This document shows, one piece after another, positions 10,662 through 23,157 of a DNA stretch of 64,000 nt. Under the pieces are notes generated by a model. That model had not been told where the DNA came from. It saw only the letters and a list, made by a program, of their open reading frames with translations, and did no database searches. The DNA comes from Lobosporangium transversale. Its lineage: Eukaryota; Mortierellomycota; Mortierellomycetes; Mortierellales; Mortierellaceae. The stretch covers positions 248,001-312,000 of the forward strand of contig NW_019028998.1 in the NCBI RefSeq assembly GCF_002105155.1, read 5' to 3'. The first letter of the stretch is position 1; every line of letters begins with the position of its first letter. Position numbers and translations under genes: made by a program.

Positions 10662-12115
10662 ATGACCGATCAAGAAGAGCAAGTGATTACAACAGAGGCT
10701 GGAGAGCCTGTAATCGAAATTATTGAGGAGCCTCAGCCTGATGGAACCATTTTGCGCAGGAAAAAAATCACTCGCAAGATCACCAAACGTACCATCACGT
10801 CGAGCTCATCAAACTCAATCACTTCCTCCTTTAATGAAAGTGAAACAGCCTCCGCCACGGACTCTGATTATACACGCTCAGTAATGACTATCGATAGTAA
10901 TGTAGAAGTGCAACTGCCGCCTAGGAACCAAAAGGAAACGCATGCCACAGAAGAGACAGCAGCGTCTCAGGAGTCGAGTAGCCGGGAGATATCGGATATG
11001 GAGGGCGTTGCTGTTGAGGAGACTACAGGAGCCAAGCGAACTTTTATGTCTCAAATTTTCGGACAGGACGGACCAAAGGACCATCCGTTCTACAAATTTC
11101 TGGCGATGTTCCCTTTGAAACAATTGCCTGCTCCTCATACGCGACCTCGACCTGTGAAAGCCATCCTGTATGCCTATGCTTCTGGCTGGAAAGTTAAGGA
11201 GGGGATATCGGACGATTTGTCGCAGTCCACTATCGGAAGCTTTGATGTAGATTCTCTCAAGTGGATGGTAAGTTGAACCTCATCTTCCGGAACTGAGCAG
11301 CTACTTTAAAGAAATTTGCACAGATAAGAGTTCCAGCAAGGTTAATTTATCAGCACAATCATATAGACCTATCTCAAGTTTAACAAAATTGATTTTGAAA
11401 TCAAGCCAGCATTTGAGCCGTCAATGTCGCCTACAGGGAAGCTGCCCTTTTTAGCCCTACCAAATGGGCTGTATGTGACATCTGAGGGGTTTGAGAAGTG
11501 GATTCAAGAGAACAAGAATCAAGAAAATTCAAACAAGCTTAGTCATCATGAAGCTGCTGAAGCTGTTGCTTTCATTAGCCTGGCCGAATCCAAGATACAT
11601 CCAGCTCTTGTAAGTCGAATTATTGATATTTATGTTCTACAGCATAACAAGATGTAATATTCAATCGCTTGTATTATTATTTTATCTTTCTTTAGCTCTA
11701 TACTTTGTGGTTTGAGTCTTCTCATTTCTGCACTACGACGCGCCAGCATTACTTTGGACATTACAGCTGGATTCTAGCCACACTGCTTGCATACCTTGGA
11801 AAGTCAGGCGTTGCCCACTCAATGCTTCTTACACGCGCACAAATTGACAGGGAGCTTATTTTTGACGAAGCTGCCGCAGCGATTGAAGCACTATCTGTTC
11901 AGCTGGGTAGTGATAGCGAGTACTTTTTTGGAAAGAGTGAACCTTCAAGTCTTGACGCTATCATCTTTGCCTACCTTCACGTCATCCTCACGTTGCCTCG
12001 GATTAGGAATGCAAAAGATGGAGGCCAATCCGATGAGCTTTCAAGAATTGTCAGAAAACACGAAAATCTGTTCAAATATTCACAAAATATCTGGAAGAAA
12101 TGGTTTGTCGCATAG
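10662..12115 (+). CDS. Metaxin-family protein (SAM complex, mitochondrial outer membrane) with long N-terminal extension
   Basis: Model: join(10662..11267, 11367..11609, 11696..12115), 422 aa, phase 0 at both introns. Residues 1-155 are acidic and Ser/Thr-rich (for example TSSSSNSITSSFNESETAS), probably disordered. The thioredoxin/GST-like fold then starts at RPVKAILYAYASGW and continues through TYLKFNKIDFEIKP, SPTGKLPFLALPNG and SEGFEKWIQ. The helical C-terminal GST domain includes LLAYLGKSGVAHSML and FFGKSEPSSLDAIIFAYLHV, where the S-LDA-IFAYL pattern is the metaxin hallmark. Metaxins/Sam35/Sam37 help fold beta-barrel proteins into the outer membrane. Which of the three this is cannot be settled by eye. 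There is no clear C-terminal membrane anchor. Confidence 0.8.
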
Positions 12116-12420
12116 ATGATTAATAAAGCAGGCATCCTGCAACATGCACGTGATCTAATAGGTGCTATTCACAAAGTTCATTCGCATCAATTCATTGACA
12201 ATCAAGTTTAAGACCTGAAAGAACTGCAGCTGCTCGAGACGTAGAAATCCTAGAAACACCATCCTCAACAACCGTTATTCCGTTGTATCACAGCATTTTT
12301 GAATACTATTGTACCTACTAAAGTCTCGCCTCACACCTTTGTTTCTGGAAGCGCATTTGGTCATTGTGGCCTCTTAGTGCCTCTAACACCTTGGCTATTA
12401 TAAAGTCCGTTCATCCTAAG
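12116..12420. promoter_or_regulatory. Intergenic region upstream of the RICTOR homologue
   Basis: 305 bp between a stop and a start on the same strand. It should hold the metaxin polyadenylation site (gattaataaagc at 12118-12129) and the RICTOR promoter. No repeat or RNA gene is visible. Confidence 0.4.
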
Positions 12421-15400
12421 ATGAGCGACCGTAGGACATCGTTTATGTTGGACTCCTCTACGGAGCTGGCGTCAGAAACCTCGCCATCCATACTTCCAAC
12501 GGCGGAAGGGCCTGCATCTTGGACGACATCGCAGGGTGATGACATAGAGGGCGGACTAGAAGGCATGGAAGATGAAGGTGACATGCAGGATTCTGATGAC
12601 CTAGACACGACTGATAACTTTGACCAAGAATTGGACGAGAGCCGTGATCATGACCAAGTACTAAACAAAAAATGCTATAAAGAGGCAAGTGCTAACTTAT
12701 GTTCGAGGAGCCATACAAATAGACTCACAATTACCTTTCATTTTTCCCTGTATTATTCTTCGAGTAGGAAGAAGAAGATGACTTAGAAACGAAGGTATGC
12801 AACCATTTTGGTAAGGGTAGTGTGCAATAGCAATTGGCTTTGGCTGATTACACTTCTCACAATATCTACATCTCGGGAACTTTGAATTCATTTTAGATGG
12901 ATGAATTATACCATCAGCTACAAGTGGAGACAAAGGCTAAGGTATATTATTGTATATTGTTGTACTGTGATTTTGTCTTCGGCATCACTATAGATGGTTA
13001 ACTGACTGTCATGTCTTGATTAAAATGACTACAGGAATCGGCTGAAAGTTTGTTAGAGGTAGCTCGACAATATTTAAAGGACAATCCAGTATAAAAGACT
13101 TGCATTAAAATATAATTAGAGGGAGCACTAATCTAGCGGCACTAATCCATCACAATCTGAAAAACCTTTCAGGTGTATCGTAGCAACGGTGTAGGCAGCC
13201 AAGGGAATAACAAATTAAGGAATCAGGTCGAGCAAGAGTTGCAGGCAACGATGGCGAGGATAGCAGAAATCAACTTACAATTGGACTACTATAAACAGAG
13301 AGCATTTGACCCCCCGTCATTTGGTAATCGCGTGCGGCTTTGATGAATAAGCATTGAAGATCTGATTTTTATAAAGAGCCCTCATCTCATAAAACTGATT
13401 TTCTCTGTTCTTTCCTAGGTTATCTTCCAGATCAAGACTTGAAGGACTCGCAAACTACTATTCCTGTAGTAACGGGGAGAAGCCATTCAAACTCTTTTTC
13501 GACCAGTGACTATGCTGATAATGAAGATGGTACTGTCGACATTATTATCGATGTCATTAACATACTTGTAACTTTGCAGCAATAGTCATTCTGACTTGAT
13601 TTCTTTTCTCCTGTATAGATCGACAAAGCATACACTCCGCTGTATCAGACATTGTGGGCTCGCTTCGAAGTCTTCTGGATTCACCATCCATTCGGCTTGA
13701 GCAGCTCTCAAATTTAGCCAACATATTGAAGCAGAACCAACAGGTTCATCCAGGATACCCAATACAGGAACTAGTATCGTGGTAAGTGCCATAATTTAGG
13801 ACTGATCGATGCTTTGATGGTGTTAGGTTTTCGCAATCGCTCCTTACTTTGTCTTAGTCTTCGATTTTGTTTAGCGAGCACTGTCAGAGAAATACGTATG
13901 AATGCATACAGATGCCTTCGACTTCTTTCAGGATCAGAGCCACTCGGGCAGGTTTTAACGACTCAAAAATTGGATATTTTCATCATCAGGTATTGAGATG
14001 CATTATATGATTCTCCGTCATATCGAATTAGGCCTCAATAAATGCACATATTACTGAACATTTGCCCTACTATGTTTTGCACCGCACCTTGATACACTTA
14101 AGGTCACTCATGGCAGACCATCGTGTCGAGTCGGAGAGAATAGAGGCACTCAAGCTCGTAAGGTGCTTTGTGACGACCAAGGAAGGCATGCAGCACCTAT
14201 CGGATGGTATTGTGAGGGCAGTCATTGCTATAGCGGAGCAGAGTGATGAGAAGCTAAGGAACGCTTGTCTGGAAACCCTTGGTGAAATGGGTATGATTGT
14301 TTTATGTGATATAAACTATCTCCTTTATTATCTATTTGATTTGCAGAGAATGAGACAGTATACTGTTACTGATGGCTGTTCTTTCTGGATAATAGTTATG
14401 TCTGATCCAAAACCTGTCGCGCGCTGTGGAGGCTTCAGGCCTATCCTGGTCGCGTTATCAGAAAATCTCCAGGATTTGTCCGATGGTTTGCTCAAAGTAT
14501 TTTTGTATATGTTGGAGAGTCCTGACACTCGAATTTATCTGCGACAGGGTCTTGATTCAGAAGTAGGTTTACGATGAGATTCTGGCTCTAGTTCCTGCTA
14601 ATTTTATTGGGTACGACAGCGTGTTTTTACAGCTCGGGATTTTCTTTACCACATTAGATGGTGATGTCGGTTTTCACTGACATATATTCTCAAGGACCGT
14701 CTTATATGGAGCGTGTGAAAGCCTCGGGGCGTATTGTCACGTCGATGATTAGGTCTTGGGCTGGGTTATTTGATCTTTGTGCAAACGATAAGCGTGCGAT
14801 CCGATCATTGGTTCAGTCTATTAAGCTTCCAATACAGGAAAACAGAGTAGGAGGAGTTGCAACAGCTACTTTATTGAAACCAAGCTGTCTTCCTCAACGC
14901 TGATCTCTATATGCTATTTTGATTCCTTACAGAAAGTGCTATTGAATATGTTTTACGAGATATTCCGCATACGAATTCCAATTTGGCTCAAGGAGTTTTT
15001 AGATGGGAAGCATGGTAAGCATTATTGGTTTGACATAGCGAGTTGAAGATTTAATATTGACACGGTTTTCTTTACAGTTAAACCTACACAAGATGATCTT
15101 GATAGCTACTGGGAGTCGAACCTGCAGCCTCTTGGGCTCGTAGATCATCATCAAAGTATTGTGCTTACAGTCTTCATTGACGCAGGATTGATTGAGGTTT
15201 GTCTTGGCAGAATTTCGCAGTAAAAAACAAATCGATAAATATAGGGCAATACTCAAAATAGCTTTTTAACTTGCGCCCCTCTGTAGATGTTGACCGCTCT
15301 CATTGTAGAGAATAGTGGGAATATCAAGTGTGAAGATTTGGAGGCTAAAAAAATATTAAGGAAAGCTGCTCTGCTGATACCTGAGCTTATGCAGCTCGCA

Positions 15401-15825
15401 TACAAGATCCTGCCACCTGATAAGAGTATCCACATCCAGACGTTGCCTTCGTTATTTCAAGTCGCGACAAACTTTGATGACCCTGTTCTTCGCCATATCG
15501 CAGCCAGTGCTTTCCGGTTCATTGATGCTCTCAGCCGGACGTCGAGAGGTATCGCTGCGGAGAAGTATGTATATTTGAGTAAGAAGCGCTATTGAGTCAT
15601 TTAGGCGCTTGATCGCATTCGAGATTTCCAACTAATACTCTTTTGATAATTACAATCCTAGAATGGATGATGGCCGCGGGCGAAAGAATATAGACAGAAT
15701 CAAGCTAAGAATAGGATATCAATTAGATGACGCTAATTTCCGATCGATGCTGAATGAGACGCAGGTATTATGGTGCACGAAATATAATATCTTTTATTTT
15801 TTTTATTTTCTAGAGGCTGTATCTA

Positions 15826-15859
<34 letters not shown>

Positions 15860-18800
15860 CTTCCTTGCTATAGGTGTTGGCCACGAAGGATGCTTCTAAA
15901 TGGCAGTTGGATTTGATATTGGAGGTTATTCAGGGTCCCATGCTTAATCCTCGACGATTAGATGAGGCGACGCGTAACACAAAGTTCATAAAGCGTTTGC
16001 TTGCTTTCTATAGACCCCTAGACCATACCAACCAGAGTCAGCCTGATTTTGAGGTATTTTCTGTCTATACTTTGCTCTTATCAGCTTTTCTGAACTTAGC
16101 TACCCCTTTACTAATAATTATGGGATGATATCTGTGGCAGGATCTTCAAAAATACACCAAAATAGGATGCGCGCTTTTCGAGACACTTGCAAACAGTACC
16201 GAGGGAGCAAAATACCTTGCTCAAAACAAAATATTGAGACTGATCGCGGATGGACTTGCTCAACTGGATCCGGTATATAGGATTTGCTCTATCATGTTTT
16301 GAAATAATTGCGGTATATCAGCCATCAACTTGGACAAACTAACCGTCTTTGAAATTTCCTTGCTGCAGATGCAAGGCCATCCAGGATCAGAGGACATATT
16401 TTCAAGAGAAAAAATGGAAACAACAATATCGTCAGGGTACTTTGAAATGCTAGGCACTCTCTGTAAATCCCGTAGTGGATCATGGTAACACAGTAGCTCT
16501 TCTCTTTGTTTGTAAGCTGTTAAAAAAAAAAAAAAAAAAAAAATTACTGACACCTTCGTTTCAATATCAAGGCTACTGGAAAAATTTAAAATATTCAATC
16601 TTTACTATCGATTGAGCGAACTAAGGAGCCGCGATGATATAGTTAAGCGAATTATCACATCAATGGATTATAGCATGTAATATTGCCAAAATGTATCGGC
16701 GTCGTGAATGCTTATGTAATTGTAATTTTGGTAACCATTAATGCGCCGTTCTGTACGCTATTAGGGATGGGCATCCGCGCGTGATTTTATCGAAAATTAT
16801 GACCTCAGGGTACAAGCATATCCGGTTATATGCAACCCAGCATCTTGGGACGGTGATTAAAAATGACAAGAATGAGTTCACTGACTGGGGAATCCGGCTA
16901 TTGTGTACACAGGTAACAAACAGCATTGCAACTGTAATTGTATAAAACTGTTGTGCGTCCGTGGACTACTGGTTTTTACATTTTTTCACTCTTTAATTCA
17001 ATCCGATGGCACAGCTCTGCGACCCTTCTTTAGAAGTATGTTATATGGCAGTAAAAGTGTTGGACGAAGCCTGTGCTCAACGGAAAAACCTGGATCTTCT
17101 CATTCGACTTCGACCAAACCTTGACCATCTGGGTGAGGCCGGTAACCCTTTATTGCTAAGGTTCCTATCCACATCCAAAGGATTTCGTTACTTGAATGAT
17201 ATGTCATATATCGAGGGACAAATGGACGACTGGTTTATGGTAAGCTAGCTAGTTCTAAAGCTCATGTCATTTTTATTTTTTATTTTTATATACTTTAACT
17301 TCATGGCTTTTTTTTTTTTTTTATTTTTATTTTTATTTTTTTTTATTTTTATTTTTATTTTTTATTTTTTATTTTTTTCATTTTATTTTATTTTTATTTT
17401 TCATTTTATTATTTCTGTACAAAAGTTTGCAAACAGGCAGTATATGATCCAAACTGAGGTCAAACTTGCTAGAGCGATGGAGATTCAGCGGTTTAATCCC
17501 TTTTCTGAAGATGGTCGATTTGAAAATGAAGCCGAACTTCAAATTACGTATGTGTGAGCTGTATTTTATTTGGTGGATAGTTTCCTTCTAACTGAGCAAT
17601 GTCAATTCTAAAGATTCTTCGTATTGTGTATTAGTCACGCTAAACAGGTTATTACGCCGCATTTCTATGGCGAGTTGACAAGAACTGACGAAGGATGCGA
17701 GCTATTGAGGAAGCGAGGTCACTTTGCTGTCTACGCTCGCTTTATCCGAGAGCACTGTGCTGAGTTTAAAGACTCAACCATCATCAGCGAACTCAAGTCG
17801 ATTCTTTGGGCTGTGGTACATATTGAACTGAAAGTTGATTGGTTTTGGTGATGGATTTACGATGTGTGCTTCAATAGCTAGTCTGAGCGAGTTGTGATGA
17901 CCCATAATAATTTTGTTGGTTTTAGGGTAACATTGGATCAACAACCAGGGGCCTGCCTTTTTTAGAAGAAGAAGATCTAATCAAGTACATTGTTGGAATG
18001 GCAGAGCGTTCCAAAGTATTATCTTTGAAGGGGTATGGGGCCTGCAAATACATCAATTGGATATCATGCGTACTATATTTGCGGAAGACCTGACAGCATA
18101 TATTTGGTTCTTCACAGGACATGTTTCTATGTATTAGGTCTGATGTGCAAAACAACACAGGGTATTGAAATCCTTGAAGATTACGGCTGGCAAGGCATTA
18201 TGCATCGTGATCGAATGCCACGAGGTTTGTGCTTGCCCAAGGATTTGGATCGATTTCTGGAGGTTAGTCATTTCCTGCATTTGGATAAAGAGCCGTTTGT
18301 TTGATGGATTTGTAGATCTTGATGCTTCAACTGTCGTCTTATTCTGGTGCTTTAGGTTCCTCGCTGGGATCATTACCGGGAAGTTGTTCCCAAAGTTTTG
18401 ATACCTCTGGCCATTGAAGGGGATGTTGTGGAGAAGGAAATTTTGCGATGTACTGGTGAACTTGGGAACGATATTCTTACAGGTGGTGCCTCTAAGAAAC
18501 TGGCCAAAATTAAGACTGAGCACCCAACGTATTTCGGGAGCCTTCCTTTGTACATGGCAGTAATTGAATTACTTGGCCATTATCATTTCAGGCTTCCTGT
18601 CCGTCGATTTATTCTTGGTCTGTTTGATATGAAGTTCGAAGGCTCCATGTGGGAACGACTGGATAGTCTAGGGTCAGCGCCAACTACAGGAAAAGTAATA
18701 ATGCCGAAAATGGCCTCGTCGTGGACAGAGACGATGGCGATACCCAGAGATTCCCTGGATGTTGTTGGGCGCTCAAGCTTTGATGGCGCTACGGGAACAA

Positions 18801-19204
18801 CTGGAGCTAATGGCACCATTCCACGACCCCGAATTGCCTCTGATGCTCTGCAAGAACCACACCGCCCTTCGTCGGCGTACCCATTGGCAGCTACAGAAGA
18901 AGCGACAATGGATATTCGCCCGAATGATGAACTTCCGGCAGTAGATACACAAATAGCTTCGACTCGCCACCTCAATAGAAATGGCAACGATCTTGGAGTT
19001 ATGGATGCAATCTCACTTTCACAGCCTCCAATTCCCCCTCCTCGGCCACCGCCTAATGCATACGAGATTCTTTATACCAACAAGCCGTACCATAGAAGCT
19101 TTGCGAGGGAAGCGGGCTTGGCTCCACTTCCGCCACGCGTGAAAATCCAATTAGATGAACCAGTGATGGATGAAGATTTGATGCCGATGGAAGCCTGGCC
19201 ATAG
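12421..19204 (+). CDS. RICTOR/Tsc11/Ste16 homologue, TOR complex 2 scaffold
   Basis: Model of 26 exons: 12421-12684, 12768-12794, 12897-12941, 13035-13058, 13173-13323, 13419-13529, 13619-13781, 13858-13989, 14103-14290, 14396-14562, 14658-14846, 14933-15014, 15078-15196, 15287-15564, 15662-15764, 15874-16053, 16141-16272, 16369-16484, 16572-16676, 16765-16912, 17015-17239, 17426-17547, 17635-17815, 17926-18032, 18118-18262, 18356-19204; about 1450 aa, every phase consistent. An acidic N-terminus leads to an HR1-like coiled coil (LRNQVEQELQATMARIAEIN). Armadillo-type RICTOR domains follow: VARCGGFRPILVALS, MDGHPRVILSKIMTSGYKHI, ELLRKRGHFAVYARFIREHC and ILEDYGWQGIMHRDRMPRG. The final roughly 200 residues are Pro/Ser-rich. 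RICTOR tethers substrates to TOR complex 2 for cell-polarity and sphingolipid control. The first intron appears to be GC-AG. Confidence 0.9.
15829..15859 (+). repeat. Poly-T tract (31 nt) in RICTOR intron 15
   Basis: An uninterrupted run of T just before the acceptor cttccttgctatag. It acts as an extreme polypyrimidine tract. Similar tracts recur in many introns of this window, and length polymorphism is likely. Confidence 0.95.
17264..17412 (+). repeat. TTTTA/ATTTTT low-complexity array in RICTOR intron 21
   Basis: About 150 bp of T-rich sequence with ATTTT and ATTTTT units fills most of intron 21 (17240-17425). No coding potential; the apparent Phe-rich reading frame is an artefact. Confidence 0.9.
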
Positions 19205-19970
19205 AGCGTTCTACATAATGAACTCCCAAAAAAAATAGATAACTTTTTTTTTACCCAAGTCATGAGATAAAAAAAGTGAAATAGCGACAAGGTTAATGCT
19301 GCTTTATGTCATAATTGGCTACAATCAGCATTCTATAACAGAGCTTTGGTCACCGATAAATGGACCAAGCAAAGAAGATGCATTATTTTATTACTCATTA
19401 GCGTAATTCCTCTCAAAGTGTGATAGGGGGGGTCAAAGCCTTTTTTTTGTCTTAATCCTCTAAACCTTTGATATAATCTAAAGTTCTTGTCTAACATAGT
19501 CATCTTGGACTTTGCCCTCAATTTCGCTCATTTGCTCACTTGTTGCTCCACACAATCCCCAGTGCAGAAGGTCCTTGCTCTTTTATTTCTTTTCTATCAT
19601 CTTGTCTAGGTTGTTACTCATCCCTCTTCATTTCTCTTTTTTCATCTCCTTCTTGCCTCTCTCCTTCGTCTCAGCCTACTTCACTATTTTTTTTTTTTTT
19701 TTTTCTCTTTCTCTTTCTCATTCTCATTCTCATTCTCTCTTCCCCTCTCTCTATTCCTATCCAAGTCATTCAGTTCATTACTCTACTCTACCTTAAGGCC
19801 ATCTCATTTTTATCAACGAGAATAATAATAATAGGAACAATAAGACCAATAAAAGGTCAAAAGTAGGCGCCAAATAAAGGTTGTGCCGGCCCAACCCAAG
19901 CAACAGCGTCCATTCTTTGACGCGTCGTTAAATCTCTATATTTGCTACGCAGTCCTTGACTCTCACACTG
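19205..19970 (+). promoter_or_regulatory. Intergenic region and pyrimidine-rich leader of the PSP1-domain gene
   Basis: 766 bp between RICTOR stop and the next start on the same strand. The first part is AT-rich 3' flank. From about 19530 to 19770 the + strand becomes strongly C/T-rich (ctcttt and attctc repeats, T17 run at about 19687-19703), then AATAATAATA at 19821-19831. A CT-rich block 200-400 bp ahead of the ATG is a common core-promoter signature in fungi. No supported gene. Confidence 0.5.
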
Positions 19971-22926
19971 ATGGATAACAAGCAGTCGGGAATGGTGACT
20001 CCACCTATTGTCTCACCCCGCCCTATCCAAAACCAAAAGCCTCTGACTGCAGATGAGAGTTGGAAAATCGTCGGTAGTCCACCCAGACGACCATTACTGT
20101 CTCCTCCAGAGGAAAGGGAGCGCAACCGGGGTCTGCAAGATAGCGACCTTACGACGGTTGAAGGAAACAGCACGAGAACAATAGCTACTGTAACTTCTAC
20201 AGTCAATAATGACATTACTGAATTTGCAGACTCGACTGCTTCATCAGTTTCTACAGGTATTGGCAACGAGTCGTCCCCAGTCTCGTCTGCTCTATCAAGC
20301 TTCTCTCCAGGCGGCTCAACACGGCATAGTCTAACATCTCGTCACAATTTGGCTGACCAGAACCAAAATACAGGACCGTTGTCGTCATTAATGGCGCCAA
20401 GCACCAGTCATATCGATAGGTTTATTGCAGGAAATGGACTATCGCCTTTTGATGAAGACTCACCTGCCAAAGAATCCGAACAGCAGCCTCTGCACTTCAA
20501 AAGCTTTAGCACCGGAACGCCTTCTAATGTACATCTCGATGCAGCAACTTCTCTTTTGGACAATGATGACGTCGGATTAAGTCAATCGCTCACTGGACTT
20601 GGACGTGAAGCTACAGTGACTAGTACTGGCCTAAAACAGGGCAGTATCGGGTTAGAATCATCTTTGAGTCGGAGGCCATATTTCTGGAATCCAATAAAAA
20701 ACGTAAACAGCCAGACATCTACTAAGGCCAGCAGCAGTGGTCGTCTCGACGCTATAGGGCCCAATAGTGGTAGGACGGCTCGGAGCTTGTCTTTTTCTGA
20801 TACTAGCTTTTCGACTACATTTGGACTTTCTTCAAATAACCTTACACTGGATCAGGAAGATGAGGATGTATTGAGATACAGACCACCCTTGCCCACCATG
20901 GAAGAGGAGACAGAGGAGCCTCTTGAACCACGCATCAGCCGAACTAGGAGTTTTTCCACATCTGCGACTCTAGGTTCGAATGCTTTCCCTACACTTTCAA
21001 ATCCAATGTTTTCTGGTCGAAGCACACAAAATGCATTTGATCTGAGTGATGGATCATTTGCAACGGCAGGATTGACGAGAGATGATGATAAACCGCCCTT
21101 GCATCGTAAGCTCTCTGGAGGATTGTCTGCTTGGCCTAACTCCACAGTTTCGGGTTCTCCCCCGACGAGCCATCGACGTGCCATGACCTCAGCCTCAAGT
21201 TACAACACACAAATCTGGGAATCTTCTTGTCCTTTTCAACCATTAACTTCGCCAGTCAGGAGAGAGCATCACATGGAGCGGCAACCCATACCCCGACGCT
21301 TTTCACTTGCACCCTCTTCTGATTTTCAAACGTATGATAGCTTTTTGGATGGCATGAATGCTGGGAACTCTTCAAACATAGGAAGCTACAATCGGTATGC
21401 GAATAAGTGCGATAAGAGAAGTTGTGTTGTCTGAAGATTTCTCCACCATTACTTGAAATCCATCATTTCCGGGGATATATCGTTAGAATGTGCCCTCTAT
21501 TTAGATTTTGAACTCTGACGACTTTTAGGCTTTTATTCCCTAATTCTCTTTACCCTCTGTATCAGTCATCCTCTAGGAAATGGCTTTGCACAGCAGGCCC
21601 AGCGACGACACTCTGTTGCAGGTTTTGGTGGTATCTATGTCCGACCGACTCCTACTACGTTTGATTTGACGTCGGCTATGGAAGCATTCCATTTAGGTGA
21701 TGTTGTTGACCCAAATAATAGTTGGAGTCTGAATGAAGATCCTCATGAAGAGGACGAGAGCCAAGCGCAAGGCCTTAGCACAAAGGAACTTGGCAAGGGG
21801 CTTACACTCAGTCAGCTATCGCATTGCGGTTCACTTTATCTAGTAGAGTTTAAAGCTGGTAGGAGCGACCTATTCTACATTCCTGAGAACAGTGGGGTAT
21901 CTCTAAAGAAGGGCGATTTAGTGATCGTAGAAGCAGACCGTGGCAAGGACCTTGGGAAGATCACAAATGATATGATTACGCCTCAACAGATTCAAGCGAT
22001 GCAGACACAGCAGGCGGAAATGGCTGCTATACAAGCTCAGCAGGATGGCGTCGGCTCCGGCCTTGGAGGGAATGGAGGCAGTAGCAATAGCACTGCGCAA
22101 CGTACTCTGAAGGAAATCCATCCAAAGCGCATATTCAGACTTGCTCAGCCATCCGAAATATCCCAACTGACGAACAAGAACCATGACGAGATTAAAGCCA
22201 TGATGGTGTGTCAGAGTAAAGTTCGACAAAAAAGACTTCCAATGGAGGTAGTTGATGCGGAATATCAATGGTATGTTACCTTTAGTTCTTTTTTTTTTTT
22301 ATTTTTATTTTTTTTTTTAAAAAAAAAAAGAAAAAAAAAAAGATAGTATTTAGTTGTACTCATCAAAACCATGGAATAATCTTGATAGGGATCGTCGCAA
22401 ACTTACCTTCTATTTTATCGCAGAAAGAAGGATTGACTTTCGTGAGCTTGTTCGTGATCTCTTCAAGATCTATAAGACTAGGATTTGGATGTATGCTGTG
22501 AGTCCAAGCATGTCCCAAGCGAATGCTGGTACTCTTCATAATAGCCCGCCTCCTTCTTCCTTTGCTCACCTTCCTGCTCATCAAGGCCATCAGCAGCAAA
22601 TGCTGCAACACTCACAAGGGCCTTCCACAGCCGTTGTATCATCAGCATTGCCAATGGGTATCCAAAGTGGGTTTCAAATGATGCAGGTACCGCACCCCCA
22701 CCAATACCCGCCGTTGCATGCTACTCAGCAATATGCGCAATATCCTTCGTATGCACAAATCCCGTCACAACTACAAGAACATTACCAGACGCTATTGACA
22801 CCCCATCGGCCCCCGCAGCCATCCTATCCCTCACAGGCGCAAACGCAGGCTTCTACACATCTAATACAACAGCAGCAACAGCATTATCAGCAGAGCCCGT
22901 ATTCGTATTCGTCCGTCAACACATAA
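19971..22926 (+). CDS. PSP1 C-terminal domain protein
   Basis: Model: join(19971..21394, 21566..22270, 22389..22926), 888 aa, ATG at 19971 (MDNKQSGMVTPP). Residues 1-about 510 are Ser/Thr/Pro-rich and disordered, with many SP sites (for example SPRP, SPPRR, SPPEERER). The conserved PSP1 domain spans the exon 2/3 junction: LYLVEFKAGRSDLFYIPEN, KKGDLVIVEADRGKDLGKI, IHPKRIFRLAQPSEI, CQSKVRQKRLPMEVVDAEYQ and KLTFYFIAERRIDFRELVRD. It ends with a Gln/Pro/His-rich tail. Yeast Psp1 is an asparagine/glutamine-rich cytoplasmic protein that suppresses DNA polymerase alpha mutations, and the domain is also in bacterial YaaT. Molecular role remains unclear. The junction at 22270/22389 restores W-D-R-R-K exactly. 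Confidence 0.88.
22283..22341 (+). repeat. T-tract/A-tract inverted pair inside PSP1 intron 2
   Basis: Within the 118-nt intron, about 35 T-rich bases are followed directly by about 23 A-rich bases. In RNA these could pair as a hairpin that brings the 5' and 3' splice sites together. Confidence 0.8.
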
Positions 22927-23015
22927 TTTGTTGATGAATTTCATAGATATTCATATCATAGATTATTTTATTTTATTTTTTTGAATGACTTTGTCCACTA
23001 CTAAAATATAATTGG

Positions 23016-23066
<51 letters not shown>

Positions 23067-23073
23067 TACTATA

Positions 23074-23122
<49 letters not shown>

Positions 23123-23145
23123 TATTATATATTATTTTTATTATT
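23016..23145 (+). repeat. ATT trinucleotide microsatellite
   Basis: About 130 bp of TTA/ATT repeats, interrupted by atatatta and atattac, between the facing stops of PSP1 and the DUF229 gene. It occupies most of the 231-bp convergent spacer (22927-23157). Confidence 0.97.
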
Positions 23146-23157
23146 TTCTCAATGTCC

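Noticed and set aside
13782-13857. Using the ttag at 13825-13826 as acceptor of RICTOR exon 8
   Set aside because: It gives phase 1 and breaks the frame. The acceptor at 13856-13857 restores the conserved C-L-R-F-C-L segment.
19512-19866. Phe/Leu/Ser-rich + frames upstream of PSP1
   Set aside because: Translation of CT-rich leader sequence, not conserved protein.
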